Shown: one piece after another, positions 8,614 to 15,282 of the stretch
Layout of the letters: each line of letters starts with the position of its first letter
Position numbering within the stretch: position 1 is the stretch's first letter
Source of the DNA: Gymnopus androsaceus JB14
Taxonomy: Eukaryota > Basidiomycota > Agaricomycetes > Agaricales > Omphalotaceae
DNA: 15,282 nt
Direction: 5' to 3'
Assembly (NCBI GenBank): GCA_009733575.1
Contig: ML770186.1
Span: 1 to 15,282 of the forward strand
Position numbers and translations under genes: made by a program
Notes under the pieces: model-generated
The model's database searches: none
What the model was told of the DNA's origin: nothing
What the model saw: only the letters and a program-made list of their open reading frames with translations

Positions 8614-9333
8614 TTATGTCCTATCATGCGAGGCAGCAGGATCACCCATCTGAGCCCTTGTCGGGTGGACGTCGCAGGTCTCATTCAGAGATACCCCGGT
8701 TTCCGGCGCGCGCGATGTCGAATTGGTATAGTCACCGCCATCAAGTGCCACCTCAGCAGGATGTCGATCAGGGATATTGTGGATAGCGGATAATGTGGGG
8801 GTATCAGTGTCCGTCGAAGGATGCTGAGGGTGGATTTCATATCTCAGCGAGCCGTAGCTACTGTGAAAAGGGCTGCGCACGGGTAATGTGGAGACATAGA
8901 TGTCCGGCGAAGGAGACCGCTGGGTAGTATTAAAGGACATTTGAAAGGATCTGTCATCCATCATCACAGGATGAGACGACGAATAATAGGATGGTCCTAG
9001 ATCTGTGTTGGAACCAGTGGAAGAATCATTGTCTGACTCGGTATCTGGCTTTTCGACCATGTAAGAAGGCGGGGCGTGGTTTCGGAATTCAGTTTCCGCA
9101 CCGTGTTGACGTTCACGGATGAGACGAAAGGTATGGCATCCTGAACAGTGACAATTAGAACGATACGAGTGGGCATCGTTCCGCTCGGCTGTAGCAGTAT
9201 AGCTGAAGGCCTGGGGTCCAGTCAAAGGGCGATGTGAATGAGAGGCTCTAGAGAGCGACTCGGCGCTCGAGCTATTCATGGCGTTATGGGTACCGCTCAA
9301 CTTTGATGGACCTTTAAATCTACGAGCAGTCAT
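8614..9333 (-). CDS. Ser-rich hypothetical protein (239 aa)
   Basis: A single uninterrupted frame runs from ATG 9333 to TAA 8614. The family is not recognised. The protein is rich in Ser, Thr, His and Pro and is probably disordered. Visible features are a basic N-terminus (MTARRFKGPSK), a Cys/His cluster CHCSGCH at residues 61-67, a PPSY motif at 88-91 that resembles PPxY ligands of WW domains, and an acidic Ser/Thr run DTESDNDSSTGSNTD at 97-111 that would suit CK2-type phosphorylation. No signal peptide or membrane segment is seen. The upstream minus strand carries a pyrimidine-rich stretch consistent with a fungal leader. An upstream exon cannot be excluded. Coding status is supported by length and composition, not by homology. 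Confidence 0.6.
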   Translation of the reverse strand: MTARRFKGPSKLSGTHNAMNSSSAESLSRASHSHRPLTGPQAFSYTATAERNDAHSYRSNCHCSGCHTFRLIRERQHGAETEFRNHAPPSYMVEKPDTESDNDSSTGSNTDLGPSYYSSSHPVMMDDRSFQMSFNTTQRSPSPDIYVSTLPVRSPFHSSYGSLRYEIHPQHPSTDTDTPTLSAIHNIPDRHPAEVALDGGDYTNSTSRAPETGVSLNETCDVHPTRAQMGDPAASHDRT

Positions 9334-10251
9334 TCTTGGCCAGCAACAGTGAAGAATGATTGTAAGGTTTAGATGCTTGCAAAGAGACGTTAGATAGGTA
9401 GAAGATTGCTTTGCCTGTTCGCTTCGTATTCATTCATGCATTCAGTACAAATAATCTTGTGAAAAAATCGTTTGAACGGCCAAGCATCCGAGAGGTTGGT
9501 TGGAGAGGAGGATGGATGATGATGTGGCGTTCTTGGTAGGAGATAAATCATTCATTCATTTATCATTGCCCGATTCATCAAGATTGTGCACCTTTCCGAG
9601 AGGCGCCACCAGAGAGGCGCTGCAAGCCGGAAGCGATTGCACTGGAGCGGAAAAGATGAATTGATCTGAGCCTCTAGAGCTTTCTGCAGCTTTCAGCTCC
9701 GGTTATCGGTTAGTGACTTGATGAACTTTTTTGAATGTTCATTACACGCACAATTTTGCTCTGACTCTGAGCGAGATCACGGGCTCGATCTCAACCTGCG
9801 TGTTTCCTCTCACAGATTGAAAGAAAGCCTGGTTCTGATCAACAATTACAGCCTATCTCGACACGTGAATCTACCAGAAATACATTGTCGGACTGTGGTA
9901 TCGAAAATTTGTCTTCCGAGGCTTCGGAGGGCGAACAGGATATCTAGCATTGCCTCACCTCATATAATATTACAGCAGAGCTGCACACGCGATCCCGGAT
10001 CCGGAGCATGAACGCGCACAATGCAATTTGTTTACTCATAAGTACTACATTGCGACTTAATACGACTACCTCTTGTTAGATCTTGTATTAATAACGGAAC
10101 GATCACCATAGCAGAGACGTATCGAGTAGTGACATTATATTTAGACGCCCAAAACCATTGCTTCAACACCAATCTTCAGCTTTGTTTGCTTCAATCACTC
10201 AATAAGGCTAGATAATTCTGCATCGAACATCATCCGGTATTTTGGTATGCA
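9334..10251. other. Intergenic, no gene supported
   Basis: The left part is the likely promoter of the minus-strand gene ending at 9333. It holds ATTC-rich runs (near 9428-9440 and 9549-9565) and a direct repeat GAGAGGCGC at 9598-9606 and 9612-9620. The 97-codon plus frame at 9718-10011 has no recognisable motif. The right part is 3' flank of the F-box gene. Confidence 0.5.
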
Positions 10252-11707
10252 TCAATAAAGTGCGTCGTGGGCTTGCATGAAAGCCGGCTGTAGGAGAGTG
10301 ATTGGTTCGAGCAGTAGCTGGACATTATGGGACACCATAACGCCAAATACATTTTGAAACCATTTAGGAGGTTCAACTGGTGTAGACGGAGGTGTGTACC
10401 AGGATCCTTCAAGATGGATTTCCTTGAGGAGTTTGGGAAAAGACCCCTCCACTCCTAGCTTGGCAATCTCCTGAATTACATCGGATAAGTTATTCTCAGA
10501 GAATGAACTGTGGAAAGGGTGCCAGATCCAGTCGTAACGAATTTTAATAGTTTCGATATTTGGTGTGTCGATGACTCGGAGGAATGACGACAGCGCGTCC
10601 ATCTGACCAAAACCCATCCGAAGCGATTTCAGAGAAGCTAGCTTCAGCGGTGCCTCCAAAAGCTGATCTACAAGTCACTGAGTAATGGACGAGTAATTGA
10701 ACCAAAACACTCACTATAATTAGCCCACAACCTGGGATGCTCGCAACAAACCTCCAAACTTTGAAGGCTTGGAACCAGAGGAAGAACGCGCTGCAAATCT
10801 TCCCCCTGGCCCACAATTAGATGCAAGGTGTCCACAAAACTTAACGGACAATTGGGGTGAGGAAGCCAAATGGTATGAATTGCCTTCATCGGCTTTGCGG
10901 CACAAAGTCGGTATCGACGATTGGTAGAGACAAGCTGTAAGTGCGCAATCCGGGGTCTATCCATGACTCGAATGAGCCTCGTGGAGAAGGCTTGCTCGCA
11001 CTGAGCAATTCGTTGTGCAACCGTTTCGTGAACGAAAAATAACAGCTCTGTCGGGAGAGCCAGATTCTTGAGTGTTCGACAATTGCCCAGTGCGTTCAAT
11101 AAGTCGCAAAAGCCCACCAGATCGAGCCAGAGTGAGTCATGAACATGGAAGGTGTGGAGGGAGCTAGAGAACGAATGGATTCCGCTGATAAGGTATTTCG
11201 AGGGTCGGAATGGAACGGGTCCAACGAGATGCCAAGAGGCAATATTCATGGGGCGTTCGTGAAAGTAAGGGGTATGATCTTTCGAGGAGAAGGAGAAATC
11301 AGGGACGAGGAGTTCGTGGACAGGGGTATCAAAATCAACGCTGGTAATGAGGTTTCGGACGTAACGGCGGAAGGTGGGTTTCGTAGACAAGTATCTCATT
11401 TGAGCGGTATTGTCAAGCTGGACCGTCTCAAGAAGACGCGCTTGGGCAGGCTCTTCCCAGTGCAAGCATACAGCCGCGTAGACACGCAAATCTTCTAACG
11501 TAGCGTGTTTGAAGATTTCTGTGAGGAGCTCGGGGACGAAAAGGGCCGAACGAGGAGTCAAAGGATTAGCAAGGTTCGGTTGAATCTGACGATATGATAA
11601 TAACATTAATTATAATGTGCATGTTAGAAGGAATCACTTACGATTGTCGTTCCGTCGGACGGTGCAGCAGTCGAAGACAACGTATGGGATTGTAGGAAGG
11701 AAAGCAT
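10252..11707 (-). CDS. F-box protein, 450 aa, three coding exons
   Basis: Coding exons are 11707-11642, 11585-10715 and 10667-10252. Introns are 56 bp (11586-11641, GTAAGT...GTCAG, phase 0) and 47 bp (10668-10714, GTGAGT...TGTAG, phase 1), and the joined frame is open throughout. The start MLSFLQSHTLSS is preceded by a leader intron whose acceptor lies two bases before ATG. An F-box lies at residues about 37-75 (LFVPELLTEIFKHATLEDL, then VCLHWEEPAQARLL). The rest is leucine-rich without crisp repeats, like the large F-box/LRR-like families of agaricomycetes. The expected role is as substrate adaptor of an SCF ubiquitin ligase, by family knowledge. The target is unknown. Its promoter and leader are homologous to those of the HMG-box gene 2.5 kb away. 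Confidence 0.87.
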
Positions 11708-11860
11708 TGCTAAGGAAAAAAAATTGGAGCATTGGCGAATATAAAAATTAGAGCACGTACTAATCGGTTAGAAAGCAAAGCTGCAACTTGGAGTGTGTGT
11801 TTGGACTAGTAGGATGAAGCAGATACTCTCCAGCGGTTGATAAATGCCATGTATATATAC
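11708..11860 (-). promoter_or_regulatory. F-box gene promoter, leader and 5'UTR intron
   Basis: A palindromic TATA element, GTATATATAC, lies at 11851-11860. On the minus strand it is followed by a leader containing TGGAGAGTATCTGCTT and then an intron at 11710-11760 (GTACGTGCTCTA...TTCCTTAG) that ends two bases before ATG 11707. The same elements in the same order precede the HMG-box gene (14077-14236), which supports the model. Confidence 0.65.
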
Positions 11861-12128
11861 CACATTATTAAAACGACAGAAGCTGGAGGAATGGGTAACG
11901 GGGGCGATGTATTATTGTGGCACGAGGTATAGAGACCATAAAGCTGCAGCATTAGACGTGAGTGTTCTGTGGCGACACGAGGCTAGCCACAACGAAGCCC
12001 ACGAGTACTAGTAGCACCGGGTCCGGCTGCACTAGAGAAATCGCACACCAAGGTGGTCATAAAGAAATAAGTTAGAGAAAGGCACGAGGCGGGCCACGAG
12101 TATGATTCAGCGCCAGATGAGCGCTAAA
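11708..12128 (-). repeat. Left arm of large inverted repeat
   Basis: Read on the minus strand, this arm matches the plus strand of 13882-14236. Anchors in order are TTAGCGCT, the exact 19-mer TGGCCCGCCTCGTGCCTTT, GGTGTGCG/GGTGAAG with the neighbouring ACCACC, TTTCTCT, GCAGCCGGA, CTCGTGGGCTT, TGGCTA with CCTCGTG, GTATATATAC, TGGAGAGTATC, TAGTACGTGCTCTA and TTAGCAATG. Small gaps separate the anchors, and this arm carries roughly 60 bp extra inward of the TATA element. It ends at the F-box start codon. Confidence 0.8.
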
Positions 12129-12182
12129 CTACTTGCTTTGTATCCACTTTCGTGGCTTTCACCATCCTCTACCTAACCCACT

Positions 12183-12327
12183 TATAATGCCCGAAGGAAA
12201 TCATTCTAACACATTTCACCGACCGGATCACTAAATAGGCTCCTGAGCTTCCTCCAGCCCTTCTAGATCCTCTCGCTGGTGAGCAAAAACGAACGCTCGA
12301 ACTCTCGATGTACTCAAAGTCTATTAG
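12183..12327 (+). promoter_or_regulatory. Promoter and 5'UTR intron of the 319-aa gene
   Basis: TATAA at 12183-12187 precedes a probable leader. A likely leader intron runs 12279-12327 (GTGAGC...CTATTAG) and ends two bases before ATG 12330. That is the same acceptor-to-ATG distance as in the two flanking genes, although this intron is not clearly related in sequence. Confidence 0.5.
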
Positions 12328-12329
12328 AA

Positions 12330-13513
12330 ATGCCCTCAATCATAACATCTGTCAACCGCAACCTTGGCTCTCCAAATTCTTCTCTAGACTCCCCGGTCGA
12401 TGCTCTCACACATTTACAGCCTTCCTTAACTGCTTCCAGTGCCACAGCCTGGGCCTCTGCTACTCCTCGAGAGCATGAGACGTCGTCGTCTTCCGAAGAT
12501 AAGCGAGAAATAGACATCTTCCTGGTAGCTAAATTTCCTGAAAATCTTATATCTATCTATTAACGAAGATAAACAGAAAAGATTTGAAGATCGACAGAGA
12601 AGAATTCTTCTTGCCCGATCCTGCAAATACCTTTCTGCCTCAATCGATATCACGACTTTGGACATCTCCACACTGTCATGGGTGAAATTTGGAGAGTCCA
12701 TGAAGGTCGTTCACTCTGGCCAGCCAGATACTCCGGCTGAATTGTCGATGATTGGGAGGGTTGATGGACGCAACTCCGAACTCCGACCTGACTCTGGCTA
12801 TACGGTACGTAGGTTGAGGATTGCATCACCACCAGCCTCCTGATTCTCTCTCCATAGCGCCCAAATCGCTCTCACTCTTGCCTTGCTGCAGGTCAACTGC
12901 GTCTGGTGGTGCGAGCGCCTCGGGATGAACTTATGAAGCGGAAATTTCAGCAAGCGCTTCAGACCCTTGACTGCTTGCTGGACAAGCAACGAGCTCCAAG
13001 TATTGGTTGGAAAGCTGATGGAGTCACGTTCAATGAATTGGGTGACTTTTATGCAAGGGATCGCCGGGTTGTTTTTCAACATAGACTCTTCAAAGTGAGT
13101 GCACGATTCAGGCTGGCCATCTAATACTAATGACTCTGTGAACAGGTGCTTGAAGATGGAGACAAAATTGACCATACATATGCAGACAAATTTTATGGTA
13201 CGTGTCCCAGTGTCTGCTTCATCTCAACAACAAAACTCATTGCAACATAGTTTGGAGTACTGCAGGTTGGCCTGTAAATGGAGAGCGTGCAACTAGGGAA
13301 CTTAAGGAGATGGTCAGCTCGAAAAGCCACATCGTCTCTGCGCTGAACATCGAAGGATGCTATTTGTTCGATATAGACAGTCCAGAGGAGTATGGTCAGT
13401 ATTTTGCAGGAAGAGATGTGGTTGTGCGGTTCACGCTCTCACACACAGTGGACCATCGCCTCCAAGTTGACCGATTTGTGACAAACATTGTTTCTGTTCG
13501 TAGAATAGAGTAG
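12330..13513 (+). CDS. Five-exon gene, 319 aa, unknown family
   Basis: Coding exons are 12330-12524, 12577-12804, 12858-13094, 13146-13197 and 13266-13513. Introns of 52, 53, 51 and 68 bp all have GT-AG ends, and branch-like ATTAAC, CTGAT and ACTAAT are visible. The joined frame is open from MPSIITSVNR to VSVRRIE. The first exon (65 aa) is Ser/Thr-rich and likely disordered, ending SSSSEDKREIDIF. A charged helical stretch (KRFEDRQRRILLARSCKYL) follows, then an apparently folded part: FGESMKVVHSGQPDTP, QQALQTLDCLLDKQ, GVTFNELGDFYARDRRVVFQ and, at the C-terminus, GRDVVVRFTLSHTVDHRLQ. I do not recognise the family and see no catalytic motif, signal peptide or membrane segment. Intron 2 could instead use donor 12809 with acceptor 12891 and stay in frame. 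The gene sits between the arms of the inverted repeat. Confidence 0.75.
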
Positions 13514-13881
13514 GAGAGTAGATTGTAATGGTGTAGCTTGCATAGGTTATTTGACTTTCAAGAGATTCGGTGACTTTATCCAAAAAAGAACTGTTGATAT
13601 TCTGTGTGCTTACACAGAGAGAACCAATGCCAGGTTTACCGCAGGACTACATGAAAGAATTTGCTGGTTTATGGACTCCAAAAGGGTATTTGGCGCACTA
13701 CGGTTTTCGGTTCGCGTAAAAATATTATTTGGCGTACATTAGACGTTCAGATGTTGCACGACTTCTTGAGGAGTAGATATTTATGTAGATTTCTTTTCAA
13801 TATTGCTTTGGATAGCTATAGTTTTCGGGCGAAATCAAACAGACCGATTCAGCCATGGATCAAGCGCTTTGACCGCATTTA
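13514..13881. other. 3' flank of the 319-aa gene, nothing recognised
   Basis: This AT-rich stretch separates the stop codon from the right repeat arm. The plus frames at 13551-13742 and 13661-13882 have no motif or splice support. Confidence 0.5.
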
Positions 13882-13922
13882 GCGCTTTCAGCCTCATGGC
13901 CCGCCTCGTGCCTTTATCACAG

Positions 13923-14070
13923 TCAAACCACCAAGGTGAAGAAGTGCGCCCTTGCAAGTTTCTCTGCAGCCGGATCTGCTACATACAACTCGTGGGCTTG
14001 ATCATGGCTATCCTCGTGGCCCCAAAAACCTTTGTAACCACTGGCATCTCCGTCAGGCTCATCTTCGTTC
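13923..14070 (-). pseudogene. Small decayed coding-like stretch inside the right arm
   Basis: The minus strand reads GYKGFWGHEDSHDQAHELY then VADPAAEKLARAHFF before a stop at 13923-13925. Beyond several more stops the same frame gives RHEAGHEAESAK. The left arm (plus strand near 11968-12003) reads WRHEASHNEAHEY and then stops. Both copies therefore derive from the same W-x-H-E...H-E sequence. The pattern loosely recalls small His/Ala-rich fungal proteins of the DUF3759 kind, but the match is too short to assign. It is broken in both arms. Confidence 0.35.
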
Positions 14071-14076
14071 TGCCTT

Positions 14077-14236
14077 GTATATATACTGAAAATGTCCGGC
14101 CAGTGGAGAGCATCCGCTTTCCCTGTGCTATTATACTCCTCTGAACTCGCGCTCCCAGCTTCAACTGACTCCCTAGTACGTGCTCTATGCCTTGCGTTCG
14201 TCGATTGTCTGATTTTTACTTTTATTTCCTTTAGCA
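14077..14236 (+). promoter_or_regulatory. HMG-box gene promoter, leader and 5'UTR intron
   Basis: GTATATATAC at 14077-14086 is followed by TGGAGAGCATCCGCTT and a leader intron at 14176-14234 (GTACGTGCTCTA...TTCCTTTAG), whose acceptor is two bases before ATG 14237. All these elements match the F-box gene leader in order. The ATG at 14092 is only six bases after the TATA element, so it is probably upstream of the transcription start. Confidence 0.65.
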
Positions 14237-15282
14237 ATGTCTCCTATCAAGCGTCCGCAAAATGCTTGGATTCTCTTTCGTTTAGACATGCACAAATTGT
14301 TTGAGATCTGAGGATCCAAAGGCGACTCAGACGGTTCTCTCCAAACGTATTTCCGATCTATGGCGTTCAGCATCTCCAGAAATCAAAGCTGAATACTATC
14401 GCAGAGCAGAAGCCGCTAAATACGCTCACTTGATCCGTTATCCTGGTTACAAATTCTCTCCGAGGAAGAAAGAGTTGATGATGCGAGAAAGGGAAGCCAA
14501 ACGGCTCGCAAAAGAGTCCAAGGGCAAGTGGAGAAATGCGCGTAACGCCCGGCGTCCGCCTGTGGAGGACCCTACTCCTTCTTCTCTTGCAGACCATGAT
14601 TCTCTCGGGACTTTACCTCCAGTAGCTTCTGGTGGTTCACCTTCAGACCCCAGACCTGAGCTTTCGCTTCAAGACACAGTCGATCATTCGACATTCTGTA
14701 TGAACGACCATCTCAATGCTGTCGACTTTGCTGTATGTTACTTCGCTTGTTTCTCTTCTTTATACTGATGTTTTATTATGTTCTCTAGACCCTGTCGTGG
14801 GACACATCCTTGGTCAGCTTGCTTCAAAATACAGCCAATCATTCGATATTCTGTATGAACGACCATCTCGATGGACAGCCGAATCCGGATGTCGGTTCAT
14901 CCAGTGCAATGCCTTGGAATGTCGACCAGGGCATGGCGGAGTTTCACTCACTCGGAGTGCTCAACAGGCCTGGGTCCCCTTTTCCAACTTTGTCTGACTT
15001 ATCTCCATCGTTGGCACATATCGCTAACCTAGAGACTCAGCCTGGCCTCGAACCTTGGGATTTAGACACCGACTTTGCTGTACGTAGTCTCGTTTGTTCC
15101 TCTTCTCTATACTGACATTTTGATACGCTTCAGTCTACTCTTCAGAGGGGTATATCCGTGCACAAACCACCATCGATCCATCGATTGTCGGCATGAACCT
15201 CTTTGACCACCATTTCAATGAACAGCAGGATCCAGATGTTGTCATAAAGTCGCCCGACAACAGTTTATTCATTGCAACACCT
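14237..15282 (+). CDS. HMG-box regulator, apparent frameshift, truncated by window edge
   Basis: The HMG box starts almost at the first residue: MSPIKRPQNAWILFRLDMHK in one frame from 14237. It resumes one base later in another frame with SEDPKATQTVLSKRISDLW, then SASPEIKAEYYRRAEAAKY and YPGYKFSPRKKE. The first frame hits TGA at 14309-14311, and the second has a TAG at 14283-14285, so the change must fall in 14286-14308. No intron of suitable length fits there. A basic tail (REREAKRLAKESKGKWRNAR) and a Pro/Ser-rich activation-like region follow. Introns are 14733-14788 (56 bp) and one starting at 15080 or 15084 and ending at 15133. The coding-like sequence runs to the window edge. HMG-box proteins of this type bind DNA and regulate fungal sexual development, by family knowledge. 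It is either a real pseudogenising frameshift or an assembly error. Confidence 0.75.
14665..15260 (+). repeat. Internal repeated exon-intron module of the HMG gene
   Basis: The peptide HSTFCMNDHLNAVDFA before one intron recurs as HSIFCMNDHLDGQPNPDVG in the next exon, which itself ends in TDFA before the next intron. A third related stretch, PSIVGMNLFDHHFNEQQDPD, follows that intron. The two introns are also alike: both follow GACTTTGCT, contain a TATACTGA branch region and are 54-56 bp long. The module therefore appears to have been duplicated together with its intron. Confidence 0.65.

Larger units (their letters stand above)
13882..14236 (+). repeat. Right arm of large inverted repeat
   Basis: This arm is the inverted partner of 11708-12128. 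The best-kept block, TGGCCCGCCTCGTGCCTTT at 13897-13915, is identical to the minus strand of 12078-12096. The outer end carries GTATATATAC, TGGAGAGCATCCGCTT and the GTACGTGCTCTA...TTTAGCAATG leader intron, and finishes at the HMG gene's start codon. Confidence 0.8.

Noticed and set aside
9718..10011. 97-codon plus-strand open frame
   Set aside because: No motif, promoter or splice pattern was seen, and the composition is not convincing. It may be chance.
11139..11498. 119-codon plus-strand open frame
   Set aside because: It is antisense to exon 2 of the F-box gene, whose minus-strand frame carries the F-box and splices cleanly.
12805..12891. Alternative intron 2 of the 319-aa gene (12809-12891)
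   Set aside because: It is in frame, but it uses a weaker donor and removes an open in-frame segment. The 53-bp option with GTACGT is closer to the usual intron size here.
14092..14175. ATG at 14092 as start of the HMG protein
   Set aside because: It lies six bases after the TATA element and within the leader homologous to the F-box gene's leader. With the canonical donor at 14176 it joins the wrong frame. A donor at 14180 would join in frame, so it is not fully excluded.

Overview
The window looks like nuclear DNA from a filamentous basidiomycete, most likely an Agaricomycete. Genes are split by many short GT-AG introns (about 47-68 bp) with CTNAY-like branch sites. The protein types fit too: an F-box protein, an HMG-box regulator, a CENP-B-type helix-turn-helix protein, a C2H2 zinc finger and a decayed ABCC transporter. 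I saw no bacterial-style operons, rRNA, tRNA or CRISPR.

Layout. 1-560: AT-rich repeats with a strong hairpin. 568-831 (-): a doubtful coding remnant. About 1140-2277 (-): an ABCC-type ABC transporter pseudogene whose introns can still be traced. 2615-3118 (-): a three-exon C2H2 zinc-finger gene. 4452-5100 (+): a broken leucine-rich, F-box-like remnant. 5374-5484: a 49-bp tandem repeat. 5583-6614 (+): a CENP-B-type DNA-binding protein with no transposase core. About 7364-7920 (+): a gene remnant with several stops. 8614-9333 (-): a Ser-rich protein of unknown function.

10252-11707 (-) is an F-box gene of three coding exons. 12330-13513 (+) is a five-exon gene (319 aa) of a family I do not recognise. 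14237 to the window end (+) is an HMG-box regulator with an apparent frameshift inside the HMG box, running off the edge.

The main discovery is a diverged inverted repeat with arms at about 11708-12128 and 13882-14236. Each arm ends at a start codon, the F-box gene's on the left and the HMG gene's on the right. Each arm carries the same palindromic TATA element, a similar leader and a similar leader intron that begins GTACGTGCTCTA and ends TTAG two bases before ATG. Two unrelated regulatory-type genes therefore appear to share a duplicated promoter and leader, pointing outward, with the 319-aa gene between them. Inward of the promoters the arms carry a decayed coding-like stretch. Whether this is a transposon-like unit, a promoter-capture duplication or a co-regulated cassette cannot be settled from sequence alone.
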